From assembly GCA_026120185.1 (NCBI GenBank), contig JANUWF010001481.1, positions 496,001-560,000 on the forward strand: DNA of 64,000 nucleotides, in the 5' to 3' direction. The position numbers and the translations under genes were made by a program. The notes below the pieces were generated by a model. It was given only the letters and a program-made list of their open reading frames with translations. It had not been told where the DNA came from and ran no database searches. Below, piece after piece: positions 23,872-35,774 of this stretch; position 1 is the first letter of the stretch, and each line of letters begins with the position of its first letter. The stretch is from Voacanga thouarsii (Eukaryota; Streptophyta; Magnoliopsida; Gentianales; Apocynaceae).

Positions 23872-24262
23872 CTATTTCACAGTTACCGAAAAGGGAACCT
23901 TCAAGAATCTTGCCAATAGTATGAGGAGGTTATGAACCTTACTATGGCAACAAAAGAATAGGACTTCAACAACCCCCAGGGGTAATTTATAATTTGCCAC
24001 CTCAACATAAAATAGGTAGTGAATTAATAATGACGTCTTTTTACCCTCAAAATTGGAAAGATGTAATAGATAGATGGAAAGCTGATGCACTTAATGGATT
24101 ACAGAGATGTAATTATACAATGACAGCTGAAAAAGTAACCAGTTTCATAGAAAATCTTTTAGGACCTATGAAAAACTATTTTATAGATTGGAGAACTAAG
24201 TATCTACAATCTTATCAAAGAATAATATATTTAGCTGAGAATAAAAAAAGCAAAATAAGGTA
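23872..24262 (+). pseudogene. Endogenous pararetrovirus capsid-like fragment, plus strand
   Basis: The strand switches here: minus-strand viral coding ends near 23871 and plus-strand coding starts immediately. An open stretch from about 23994 carries SFYPQNWKDVIDRWK and WRTKYLQSYQR, with spaced Trp residues. I read it as a coat-protein-like region, from its place in the viral cluster and its Trp/Lys pattern; this is inference, not a strong family match. It stops at about 24262, where sequence matching the RT/RNase H connection begins. An in-frame stop lies upstream (about 23968). Confidence 0.5.
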
Positions 24263-24690
24263 TTACCACCTTTAGAACTACCATCCCTAGATGCATACAT
24301 GATAGTAGAAGTAGGTAGGAGTTTTAAAATGGAAACCATTTAAAGAAGATAACTGGACTAATGAAAAAATAAGCAGTTATTGCAGTGGTCTGTATAAAAG
24401 TAAGGTAACTAATACAGATGCTGAAATTTTAGCATGCATGTTTGTTTTAAAGAAATTCTATGTTTATTTGCAAAATCCTACATAAGAATTTACATTAAGA
24501 ACAGATTGCAAATTATAGTATCTTTTTACATTAAGATGTCTCATTCTAAATTATTTGTTAACAGATGGCTTGGTTTTGTAGATTTTCTTATTGGAAATGG
24601 ATTTAAGGTTGTGATAGAATACATCTGTGCTAATCAAAACTTTTAGGTTGATCAACTCAGCCGATTGGTTACCAGGCCCATAGTTTAAAT
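24263..24690 (+). pseudogene. Endogenous pararetrovirus RNase H, plus strand, inverted relative to 15400-15840
   Basis: 24263-24400 matches the reverse complement of about 15700-15840, starting at the shared GTATTACCACCTTTAGAAC. The following text reads in broken frames as RNase H, with RWLGFVDFLIGNGFKVVIEY clear at 24562-24630. The segment ends at the same phrase (CCAATCGGCTGA... to CCCATAGTTTAAA) that lies at 15405-15440 in the minus-strand copy. Stops near 24340, 24485 and 24500 prevent function. Confidence 0.75.
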
Positions 24691-25079
24691 CACAAGTAAA
24701 TTTACATCTTAAAACCATAGGAATAATGCAGAAATACATAGACAATTTAGAAGAAAGCCTTTGAGATTGTATATGTAAAACTAAAAAAGATAGCAAACAA
24801 AAAGGAATCATAATAGAAGAACAAAATAGCCTTGAAAATCTATTGATTTGACAGAATATTATAGAAAAAATAACCTCGGGAAATAGTGTAGGTTATACTG
24901 TTAAGGAAATAGAAATAGCTAGATTTTTAGCCAATAAGGGAATAAAAGTACTACCAGGAAAGAAAATAGAAAATCATAGTCTTTTAGGAGGAACCTAGAA
25001 TATTAGTAAAATTCTAGATAAACCATTAATAATTCCAACTAGTGCTCAGTACTATACTAAAATCAATGGAGATGTTAGT
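24691..25079 (+). pseudogene. Endogenous pararetrovirus fragment, plus strand, cut by the Sirevirus
   Basis: 24691-24840 repeats, in inverted orientation, about 23330-23465 (the region between the Cys-rich domain and protease). After about 24850 the sequence reads as a partly open frame (EIEIARFLANKGIKVL) that has no counterpart in the minus-strand copy and whose product I cannot name. It is interrupted by one TAG near 24998 and by the Sirevirus insertion at 25084. The frame stays open for about 60 bases past the far edge of the Sirevirus, at 46516. Confidence 0.65.
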
Positions 25080-25084
25080 TGTAG

Positions 25085-26380
25085 TTAAAAACCTTAGAGG
25101 GTGGGTGAATAAGGTTTTTGGCAAACTAAAATTTTTCAAGAAATCTGTTTTGAAGAATAGAAATGTCCTTCGAGTTTTTGACCAAGAACACTTGCAATAG
25201 CGAGAGCTTTTCAGAATGACTTTAAGATTCAGACTGAGGTAAGATGCACGATGCAATTAATGTTGGATTGGAAATGGGTTGGTGAACACCTTTAAGGATT
25301 TCTTTAAGGAACTAAGAAATTCTGAGCTGGGACGATTTGCAAGTTTATCCAAAAATAAATGCTGAAAGTAAATGCAGAGAAATATGACATGGGATTTATA
25401 GTGGTTCGATCTACCAAGATCTACATCCACTACCTTAAGCTTACACTTAAATATTTTCAACCAGATTTCATTTTACCCAACTTAATGGTATCAATCTGTA
25501 CCAAATACAAGAGAGGATCACCGCACTTAGTTTTCCAAAACCTCTCAATCAATCAACAAATCAAGATTCACCCTAAATGGGTTTTACACCACAACCTTGA
25601 TACACAAAGATGATTGAAGATAAATAAAACAAAAATGGCTCACTTCTTTGAGCAGATACGCACTAAGAATAGGCAAAAACACTTTTACCTTTAAAACACA
25701 ATTTGATTTCACTTTGAAGCACTTTGATAAAGGAGATTTTTGTTTTCTACAAAATAAGAGTGTTTCTTAGAAGGATAGGACAACATCTGCTTTCAAATCG
25801 AGTTTAGAAGCCTTATATAGAGTCATAAAATAAAGCACCAACGGCTATAAAATAGCTATTTTTTGCTCTCAGATTTCCCAACATTTTGGACTCATGTTTC
25901 GGACAATGGTGCATCCAAAAGGTAAGTCCAAATTTGTACTTTTTCAGGCATAATTGATTTGATACTGTTCATAGAGTTTTGGACGTAGCTTCTGGATGTA
26001 GGGTCACCCAAAATGCTCAATCTAAAATTCTGACGATTTTAAAACTTTGAAATCTTTTGGTTTAGTACTTCTCTATGGAATTAAACTAAATCAAAAGGTA
26101 AAGAAGATATAGGAATTTATACAGAGAGATACCTTAATAAGGATTCCTAGTCTAAGGTTCTTCCATAATGGATTCTTTTATTTGCAATCTTTCAAGATTG
26201 ATCTTCTTCTTGATTTTCTATTTTTGGATTCTATAGCTTCAAGAGCTACTTAGTAATCCTATTTGAATGCCTTGGAAGACCTGAGATCAAACATGTCCTA
26301 TAACAGGTAGATCACATATGTTAGTTCTCATCATTTTTTGTCATAAATGAAAACACAGGAGACCGCCCTTAGGGCTAACA
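25085..26380 (-). repeat. Sirevirus 3' LTR
   Basis: The 1296 bp LTR reads, on the minus strand, from TGTTAGCCCTAAGGGCGG (26380) to GGTTTTTAA at 25085, where the usual CA has become AA. Its pair is 34493-35774 plus 46506-46510. It contains an inverted TTAGGG/CCCTAA-like motif at its start. Confidence 0.9.
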
Positions 26381-27659
26381 ATCTCCTCCTTTTTTAGTGA
26401 TGACAAACTTGATAGGATTGTGGTATAAATAATAATGATATGTACAGTACGGATATGTTTAGATTAAGAGAAATAAGAATATTTTTCATTGAAGTATAAT
26501 CTCTATTTATAGGACTCAAAGAGAGCTTATGAGATTAAGATAAAAAATTTAGGCATATACTCACAAACATAGCTCTTTGAGCCTATGGCCTAACCTACCT
26601 CTATATCCTCTTTAATATGTGCATATATGAATATCTGTAAAGTATGAGAGAAAACTGGAGTTGACCTTTAGACGTCCAAAATATATGTTAGAAACTGGGT
26701 GAATGAGAGTATGGAGCTTTTGGATTTTGGGTTTTGGGTGTCTAAAATATGTGTCCAAAATAAGATATAGTTTAGATAGGACTGGACTTTTAGATCAAGA
26801 GAATGTGTGTCCAAAACTCCCCCTGTTAAAGTATGGGAGATAATGGGTTTCAAAAATTTTGATCTATTCCAGTTTTCTCAAGGAATTTTTAGTCTTTTAA
26901 GGAAAATTTTATTGAATAAGAAATATCAGAATAACTATCCTAACTATCTGAGATTTTTATCAATATATCACAAAATCATATCAGTAATTTTCAAAACAAA
27001 TTTACCAACAACTCTAGTCTCAATGATACCTTTATACCTAAATAGAACACTTTTGACGACAAACAGGATGTCAAACTAGTTTCTTTTTTGGACATCAGCA
27101 AACTGAGATCACAGATCATAAACCATTAAAATTTTCACAATATGCAATTTATCCAAATCCTATCATGAATTCATAAAGAGAGTAACAAGATATTAACAAC
27201 ATTCAAAATCAGTATATGAGTCTATTTCTGTCCAGAACATCAACTTATAGCATAAAATTTCACAGCCATCAATTTGTTCAATGAAATAAGACTTAGACTA
27301 CTCAAAGATAGTTAACAATTAATTAATCAGTAGTAATCAATAGTGCAAAGCTGACAGATAGCTACATAAGGCATAGCACAATACCACAGTGTAATGTTTA
27401 ATTAATCACATACATACTTGCCCAATCACAATCAATAATTTATCCAGTATAACAGGCACAATTCATAATCCACCAATCACAATTCAACTAGCTATCATTT
27501 TTCTCCCCCTTTGTCATCAATCAAAATGAAGAGTAATATATGAAGTAATGAAAAGTATATTCATAAGTTGAGTAGACTAGCAGTTAAAAAACAAAAAATA
27601 AATTGTTCAGATGCTGAAACGGGAATTAAAAATTGTTCAAGAGAGCAGTTAGAGTTAGT
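26381..27659 (-). other. Sirevirus 3' non-coding region with multiple polypurine tracts
   Basis: There are no genes. On the minus strand the true priming tract AAAAAAGGAGGAGAT (26381-26395) abuts the LTR. A second tract (ACAGGGGGAG, about 26816-26828) and a third, within TGATGACAAAGGGGGAGAAA (about 27500-27520), lie upstream. Multiple tracts between env and 3' LTR are an established Sirevirus feature. The rest is AT-rich. Confidence 0.8.
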
Positions 27660-29243
27660 TTTGGTAGAAGGCAACTGAAATTCAGTCTACTGATTAGGAC
27701 ACTTAGGAAATGGGACTAGTCTCAATCTTCGACCCAACACCTTTTTTGGAGTGTTGTCCAGCAAGCTTACTAGATTTTCTCCTAACCACCACATGTTTCT
27801 GTCTCTTCCCAGATGAGACACGAGGTTCAGAGAAGGTGCTATATTTTTCGAACGTGGGAATTCTTCTTTACCTTGCGCAGTGACTGTCACTTCTTTAGCA
27901 GTTTGCTCTTTAACAGTTTCTTCTTCGACCTCAGGGATTGTGGGCTCTGTAGTTGCCCTTGCTGGTGATGGTGCTGACGGAGCAGATATTGGTTCATCCG
28001 TTCTTTCATTTTCATCCGCAACAATCACTTGTGTCCAAGAGTTTGAATTTTTAAGCTAAGGCCATCCAATTTAACAGCCAAAGAATTGATGGCATCCAAA
28101 ATGCTTTCAGATAACCCTTTATCCTGAGCCCACTCTTTCCCTTTGGCAGAGGATTCTTCTTGAGGTTCTACCTCAATTTTTCTTTTGGCTCCAACGGAAG
28201 GGGCATTCTTGCCTTCAGCTTTTACTTTTAACAATCTTTCCCTTTCATCACCATTGCATCACGGAGCAACTTCCATTCATTTTCCAATCTCATATATCCC
28301 ATACGCTCAAAAGACTTAAAGTTGTATACATTCATTTTTTATGGTGCAAAAGGGACTGAATTTAAATCAACATCAAAATATCTGAACACTTTTGTTAACA
28401 AATTTCCATACGACAGTGCCTTACTAGAGGTGTTTCTTGTCTGCAACATCAACTTGGCAGCCAAGAACCCAAAACTTATTTACCTTTCTTCAGCTAATGC
28501 TAACATAATCACCGTTTGCATTATGTTGATGGAGGTTTTCTGACCGAAGCTTGGGACCACCATGGTTGAGACTATGTGGTGCAAGATCCTACCCTCTCTA
28601 TTTAGCCACTTTGTGTTTCTGTCACTAGAATTCTTGAAACTCTTTCTACCAACAAACATTTCTTAAAACTTCTTTAAAGCAAACATGTCAGTTCCTTCTG
28701 GAAATTTATTCAGTTCAAAGTACTAAATTCCTCCATCTCTAACCTCACACACTCGGTTCAGCAAAAGGTGGTCGAACTCAATATTCTTTCCCCCAACTCT
28801 AGAGGTGTACTATCTGATCATAAACCCTCCTCCGATTTCTTCAAGTTGTCCTTGTCTTAGGTTAGCGTAGAATTCTGAAATGAGCGAGGTAAACAGTTTT
28901 TCATCAATGGACAGTAGACTATCCCAACCAACAGATCCAAACATATTCAACACATTGGAGAAATTCAAGAAAGACGATGGATTTACTCGATAGCCAATTA
29001 TCACAGTTCTATTTCTCGAGACCCAATCATTAAAATCTGATTCACTTTTTGAATCTAAAAATCGAAGTACCTGAGTTTCGGAACTCCCCTTTTTTGGTGA
29101 TGATTTTGAGAAGTCATAATGGGAAGCAGAGAAATCTGGAGCAATTTCTTCCTTTGTTTGTTGCTGGTGACTTCTTCTTCATCGTTGGAGATATTTTTCG
29201 GAACTTCTTTGGTTTCGGTCTGGTTGATTTTGTTTTTGCCATT
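27660..29243 (-). pseudogene. Sirevirus env-like region, decayed
   Basis: Located between RNase H and the 3' LTR on the minus strand. It starts MAKTKSTRPKPKKFRKI at 29243 and has a globular region with FYANLRQGQLEEIGGGFMIR (about 28815-28870), which resembles the plant transposon protein domain found in many LTR-element third frames. A Lys/Glu-rich segment (28234-28025) and a Pro/Thr/Glu-rich tail (28028-27687; 'SAPSAPSPARATTEPT') follow. Frame changes and stops (near 29120, 28810, 28680, 28025) break it. I see no convincing signal peptide or transmembrane segment, so membrane function is not supported; the label 'env-like' only states its position. Confidence 0.65.
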
Positions 29244-29690
29244 TCAATGAGAGGACAAGGATTTGAACACTCGGTTGTTCAGAAAAAAAGAACTTAGAGG
29301 ATTTTGAGGAAGAAAGAGTGAAGAATTGTCAGTTCCAGAGTTCAGAAGAGAGAAGGGAGAGAAAGTCCTTTGTGAGTACCTAGAAAGTTGTGATAAAAGT
29401 ACACTCAAGTACATTGAAAAAGCCACTTTAATAAGAGATTTTGAAAAAAGTGTCTTGAGAAAAGAGAAATCATTTTGAAATTCAAAAATGAAAATATGGA
29501 AGCAGTTATTTTAAAAAGAAATACGAAGCATCAAAAAGTGATTCCATTTTAGATTCAGGCCCGATTCGAAATATACATCCAAACGGAACTTCTTTAGGGG
29601 AAAGTTTTGGACTGAAATGCTACATCTAAAAGCTTTATCTTTAATGGTTCTGCAAAATAAAAAAAATCTTATGTAAACAAGTCAGTCATA
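29244..29690 (-). other. Spacer between Sirevirus pol and env-like region
   Basis: About 450 bases without a supported gene. 29290-29430 is rich in GAAGAGAGAAGGGAGAG-type purines on the plus strand; a short frame there is compositional. Confidence 0.6.
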
Positions 29691-32640
29691 TGATTTTTGT
29701 AATTCTCAAACCTCTTTTCAGATTGTTGAATCTTTCTTCGGCCAGAGGTTTTGTAAAGATATCGGCAAATTGTTCATCAGTTGAAATATATTCAACACAT
29801 ACATCGCCTTTAAGCACATGATTACGGATAAAATGATGTTTAACTTCTATATGAGTCCTAGAATGTTAAATAGGATTCTTAATTAGATTGATAACACTTG
29901 TATTGTCACATAATATAGGTACGCAGTTAAAATTAAGACCAAAGTAATGTATTTTTCATCCATAGGATTTGTGCACAGCAACTGCCGGCTGCAATATATT
30001 TGGCCTTGGTTGTGGATAAGGTTACACATACTTGCTTCTTATTGTGCCATGACACTAAAGAGTGTCCAAGAAATTGAAAATGGCCGCTTGTGCTTTTTCT
30101 TTCCACTTTACAGCCCACATAATCCATATCGGTATATCCTATAAGATCAAATGTGCTAGTATGAGGATACCATGAGCCATAATCATATGTGCCAATTAGA
30201 TATCAAAGAATGCATTTTACTACACATTGGTGTGATTCCTTTAGACATGATTGAAACCGAGCACAAAAATAAACTGAAAACATAATATCTGGTCGGCTAG
30301 CAGTGAGATAAAGTAAGCTTCCAATCATACCTCTATACTTATATTCATCTACCTTCTTACCCTTTTCATCTTTGTCAAGTTTTATGGAAGTACTCATAGG
30401 TGTGCAAATTTCTTTGGCTTCGTAGATACCAAACCTTTTGAGCAATTTCTTAGCATACTTAGCTTGATTTATGAATATTCCATCTTTGGTTTGTTTGATT
30501 TATGAAGATTCCATCTTTGGTTTGTTTGATTTATAGCCTGAGAAAGAATTTTAGTTCTTCGATCATGCTCATTTCAAATTCTTACTACATTGTCTTAGCA
30601 AACATCTTGCACAAAGAATCATTAGCGGCACCAAAAATGATATCATCAATATAAATTTGAACAATAAGGAGATCACCGGATTTATCTGATTTAATAAACA
30701 ATATGGTATCGATCAAGCCTTTTGAGAACCCTTTTGAAAGCAAGAATCTACTAAGTTTTTTATACCAAGCTCGTGGGACTTGTTTTAAACCATAAAGAGC
30801 CTTTGAAAATTTGAAAATATAATTTGGAATATGCTCATGAATAAAACCCAAAGGTTGTTCTACATACACCTCCTCCTCAATAAAACCATTTAGAAGTTCA
30901 CTCTTAACATCCATTTAATAAAGCATAAAATTTTTTAAAGAAGCAAAGGCAAGAAGCATTCATATAGATTCCAATCTAGCAATGTGAGCAAATGTCTCAT
31001 CATAATCAATGCCCACTTCTTGATTGCATCCTTGGGTAGCCAATCTAGCTTTATTTCTAATGGCAGCTCTATTTTCATCAAGTTTGTTTCTAAAATACCC
31101 ACTTGGTACCAAGAACTGGATGATCAAATAGTCTAGGGACAAATTTCCAAACTTAATTTCTTTTAAATTGGTTTAGTTCTTCTTGCATAACAATTATCCA
31201 AAATTCATCATGCAGTGCTACTTCAATACAATTAGGTTCTAAACTTGAGAGTAGAGCAAAGTTATCTATAAAATACCGTCTAGTTTTGACTCATAGTTTG
31301 GATCGCTAATAATTTATTCTTTCGGATGACCGTTTTGTATTTCCAATCCTTTAGTAATTTTTATCCGTGGATTCTTCAATTTCTTGCCTTCCCTGTTTAG
31401 CTTGTTCATCAATTTCTTCTTCTTTTGCATGAGTATCTAGCGGTGGTGCTTTGTGTTGGTCTTTCCTTACTTCTTTTGAACTTCCTACATCATCATTATC
31501 TTTCCTTGGAGCATAAATGTTAGATTCATCAAAAACAACATGTACGGATTCTTCCACACATAGAGTTTTTTTATTGTACACTCTATATGCCTTTTTATTG
31601 GAAGAGTATCCAAGAAATATAGCCTCATCAGATTTTCTATCAAATTTCCCAAGATTGTCTCGAGTATTAAGGACAAAACATTTGCAGCCGAATACTTTAA
31701 AATAGGAGATTAATGGAGTCTTGCCAAACATAAGTTCAAAGGGTGTTTTTCTCAAGAACGGTCTCAACGTTACTCGGTTTACAATATAGCATACTGTATT
31801 AACAGCTTCAGCCCAAAAGTATTTTGGAAAGGAGTTTTCACAAATCATAGATCTAGCCATTTCTTGCAAAGTTCAATTTTTCCTCTCAACAACACCATTT
31901 TGTTAAGGTGTTTTAGCTACTGAAAAGTTGTGAAATACTCTATTTTCATCACAAAAGTGTGTAAATTTTTTATTGCAAAATTCTCTACCATTATCACTTC
32001 TAATAGAAATTAGTTTGTATCCAATAGCGTTTTGGACACGTTTGAACAATTTTGAAAATTCAAAAAAGGCTTCGTCATTTTGTCCAAGAAATAAAGTCCA
32101 AGTAAATCTTGAGTAGTTATCAACTAACACATAAGCATACATCTTACCACCAAGGCTAACAGTCCTTATTGGTCCAAACAAATCCATATGAATTTATTCA
32201 AGAGGTTTTGAGGTTGAAATCATTTTCTTGGGTGTGAAAGAAGTTTTGATTTATTTTTCAAATTGGCATGCATCACAAATTTTGCTTTTATCAAACTTCA
32301 TTTTGGACAGTCCCTTAATAAGCTCTTTTGAGGATAATTTATTTAGAAAATCAAAAGATACATGACCTAATCTTCTATGCAGCCATTGTCACATAATTGG
32401 CTAATGCTAAGCAAATTATATTTCAGCTCATTAATTAATAACACTTGTTTTATAATGGTTGAGGAACCTTTACCAATGTTACCTATGCTAAGAATTTTTC
32501 CTTTCTTTTTGTTTCTAAAGGTAACAAATCCTTCATTCCTAGTTTGCACATCTTCTAACAGAGCTACATTTCCAGTCATATATCTTGAACATCCGCTGCC
32601 CAAAAACCACTTGGTGAAACTCATTTTCTCCAAAGAATAT
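29691..32640 (-). pseudogene. Sirevirus pol: protease, integrase, reverse transcriptase, RNase H
   Basis: On the minus strand: protease at 32633-32500, where the catalytic motif reads FLGSGCSRYMTG, Gly replacing the catalytic Asp. Pre-integrase and integrase follow (32367-31351). All three integrase catalytic residues are visible: Asp in LVDNYSRFTW, Asp in SIRSDNGREF and Glu in NGVVERKN. A stop (TAA) lies just before the Glu block, near 31903. RT (about 31140-30203) has the intact catalytic IYIDDIIFG (about 30650). RNase H (30130-29697) ends with FADIFTKPLAEERF. Stops and frameshifts occur between 31350 and 31150, at about 30915 and elsewhere, so the polyprotein is not made as one chain. Confidence 0.9.
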
Positions 32641-34431
32641 GCCTATACATGAGAAAGAAGAGTGATTTTTGGTAGCCACTTTTTTTTGGGTCCATGGGGG
32701 TTAATAGTGTTTCCTCTAATTTTCCAAAATGTTATTCCACCTAATTCTACTTTCTTCTTAATATGAAACCTAAATGCTTTGTGTCTAGATTTTCCATAAT
32801 ATGTGCATATTTTGTGTGTCATGTAAGATGAAGAAACTTTTACAAATTGAGGTCTGTGAATTGTATCCTTGTCCTCATGCCTACAACCTAGGCCATTTCG
32901 GTTTCCAGCTTGGTGTTGTGTCCTAAGTAATTTTTCTAGGTTGTTTTTACCATTTGTAAACTTTTCAATACATGTGGTAAGATCATTGACTCTATTTTTT
33001 GTATCATTAAATGTGCTAACCATACTTTCAAGAGAATGAATTTTATCATATAAACATCCATTTCCTAGAGATACATACTGTAAAGTAGTGATGATCACAT
33101 CCTTTTCCATGATAGCACACATATGTGACTCAAGAGACATTTTGTTCTCACTCAACAACTTTTCATTCTCATTTAACAAACAATTAATCTTCACTTTTAT
33201 TTCTTTATTTCTTCTAGACAATTTTTTTAGTTCATGGAACATGTCAATTAGCAATTCATTTAGATCATCACGCTTTTCATGTTTAGATATATACGAATTA
33301 GAAATAGAATCAGTGGTGGTTGAGTTTATCTCATTTTTCATTGCCATGAAGCATATGTTGGCAGTTTCTTTTTCAGAATCTTCTTCCTCAAACTCGGACT
33401 CATTTTGGTCCCAAGTTCCCATCAATCCTTTGCCTTTCTTTGCTTTTAGCTCCTTTTCTTTTTTTTTTTTAAAGCATTTTGCCTTCCTTTTCTTTAGTAA
33501 TTGGGCAATCAGCGATGAAATGTTCAGTGCTTTTGCATTCATAATATTAAGACTTAAACGCTGAGGTTTGTCCTTTTCTCTTTGCAAACTTCTTTCCTCT
33601 TTTGAAGTTCCCCTTGTTAAATATCCTTCTAAATTTCTTTGCTATCATTGCCAGTTCTTCATTGTCTACTTCAGTCTCATTGCCACTATCTGATTGACTG
33701 GTTTCTGCTTCCTCTTTTTTAGCTTTCAATGCTATTCCCTTTTTACCTTTATCATGATCATCGGATTCTTTAAAACTCTTGAGTTTTATTTCATGTGTTA
33801 GAAAAGAGCCAATCAGCTCTTCAGTTGGTAAGGATTTCAAATCCTTAGATTTTTCCACAGCAAGAGCTTTCGGCTGCCAGCTCTTAGGTAATGCATCCAA
33901 AATTTTTCTGTTTTGTTCACCAAAGGAATAAACCTTTCCATAAGCTTTGAAACCATTTGCGATATTTGTGAATCTGGTAAACATATCAGTTATGCTTTCG
34001 TTTGGCTTCAATGTGAATAATTCATAGTCATGAATTAAAAGCCCCAATTTAGATTCCTTAACTTAGTTTGTCCCCTCATGGGTTACCTCAAGTAATTTCT
34101 ACATGTCATAGGCTGAATCACAACCACTAACTCGATTGTATTCAGTGGCATCAAGTGCACAGCACAAGATATTCATAGCTTGAAAGTTCAATTTCATCTT
34201 AGCATTGTCTTCAACATCAAATTCGTCATTTTGATTAAGTACTTTTTCGCCATCAACAACTTTTGTTGGAACAAAAGGACCATTTTCAATCAAATTCCAC
34301 AACTCAAAGTTGATTGAACAAACATAGATTTTCATTCTGTTTTTCCATAATGTGTAGTTGTTTTCATTAAACAATGGAGGTCGATTTGTTGACGAACCTT
34401 CGACATACGGAAAAGAAGATGAGTTTGCCAT
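32641..34431 (-). pseudogene. Sirevirus gag with long coiled-coil extension
   Basis: The likely start is the Met at 34431 (MANSSSFPYVEGSSTNRPPL), just inside the PBS; an upstream in-frame Met at 34491 would overlap the PBS. The capsid region spans about 34431-33760, then a basic stretch (FKRGKKFAKRKG) and a zinc-knuckle region whose first Cys is changed to Tyr (near 33545). A Glu/Lys-rich segment and a long helical region with regular Leu/Ile spacing follow (about 33300-32900; 'LIDMFHELKKL', 'INCLLNENEKLL'). That layout is typical of Sirevirus gag. Stops at about 34096 and 34060, plus frame changes near 33550, interrupt it. Confidence 0.85.
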
Positions 34432-34475
34432 GAGGATCTTTCCTACAAGGTTGTTAGATCGAGAATAGAGTAGAC

Positions 34476-34492
34476 CAAGCTCTAACACCAAA
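34476..34492 (-). other. Sirevirus primer-binding site
   Basis: On the minus strand TTTGGTGTTAGAGCTTGG follows the LTR end. It is a diverged form of TGGTATCAGAGC, complementary to the 3' end of initiator tRNA-Met. Confidence 0.75.
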
Positions 34493-35774
34493 TGAAAAAC
34501 CTTAGAGGGGGGTGAATAAGGTTTTTGGCAATCTAAAATTTTTCAACAAATCTGTTTTGAAGAATAGAAATGTTCTTCGAGTTTTTGACCAACAACATTT
34601 GCAATAGCGAGAGTTTTTCAGAATGACTTTGAGATTTAGACTAAGGTAAGATGCACAATGCAATTAATGTTGGATTGAAAATGGGTTGACGAACACCTTT
34701 AAAGATTTCTTTAAGAAACTAACAAATTTTGAGCTAGGACGATTTATAGGTTTATCCGAAAATAAATGTTGAAAGTAAATGCAGAGAAATATGACACGGG
34801 TGGTTCAATTTACCAAGATCTACATCCACTACCTTCAGCTCACACTTAAGGATTTTCAACTAGATTTCATTTACCCAACTCAATGGTATCAATCTGTACC
34901 AAATACAAGAGAGGATCACCGCACTTGGTTTTCCAAAACCTCTCAATCAACGAATAAATCAAGATTCACCTCAAATGGGTTTTACACTACAACCTTGATA
35001 CACAAAGATGACTGAAGATAAATGAAACAAACATGGCTCACTTCTTTGAGCAGATACGCACTAAGAATAGGCATAAACACTTTTACCTCTAAGATACAAT
35101 TTAATTTCACTTTGAAACATTTTGATAAAGGAGATTTTTATTTTCTATAGAGCAAGAGTATTTCTTAGAATGATAAGACAAAAATATGCTTTCAAATCAA
35201 TTTTAGAAGCCTTATATTGAGTTATAAAGTAAAGCACCAAAGGTTATAAAATGGTTATTTTTCGCTGTCAGATTTTCCAGCGTTTTAGACTCATGTTTCG
35301 GACGATGGTGCATCCAAAAGGTAAGTTCAAATTGGCACTTTTTTAGGTAGAATCGATTTGATACTATTCACAAAGTTTTGGTCGTAGCTTCTGGATGCAG
35401 GGTCACCCAAAACACTTAATCCAAAATTCTGAGGATTTTAAAACTTTTAAATCTTTTGTTTTAGTGCTTTTTGGTGGAATTAAACTGAATCAAAAGGTAA
35501 AGAAGACATAGGAATTTACACAGAGAGATACCTTAACAAGGATTCCTAGTCTAAGGTTCCTCCACAACAGATTCTTTTGTTTGCAATCTTTCAAACTTGA
35601 TCTTCTTCTTGATTTTCCATTTTCAGATTCTATAGCTTCAAGAGTTGCTTAGTAATCCTGTTTGAATGCCTTGGAAGACCTGAGGTCAAACATGTTCTAT
35701 AACAGGTAGATCACACATGTTAGTCCTCATCACTATTTTTCATAAATCAAAACACAAGAGACCGCCCTTAGGGC
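34493..35774 (-). repeat. Sirevirus 5' LTR (main part)
   Basis: It pairs with 25085-26380. On the minus strand its last bases are TTTTTCA (34493), giving the canonical CA end. Its first five bases (TGTTA on the minus strand) lie at 46506-46510, on the other side of the Copia insertion. AGGGC at 35770-35774 is repeated at 46501-46505. Confidence 0.9.

Noticed and set aside
28010..29243. Functional envelope protein in the Sirevirus
   Set aside because: The region is broken by stops and shows no signal peptide or transmembrane helix by eye; only the positional label env-like is justified.
32377..33564. Long plus-strand frames (up to 158 residues) opposite Sirevirus gag and protease
   Set aside because: Antisense shadows of the minus-strand gag and pol.
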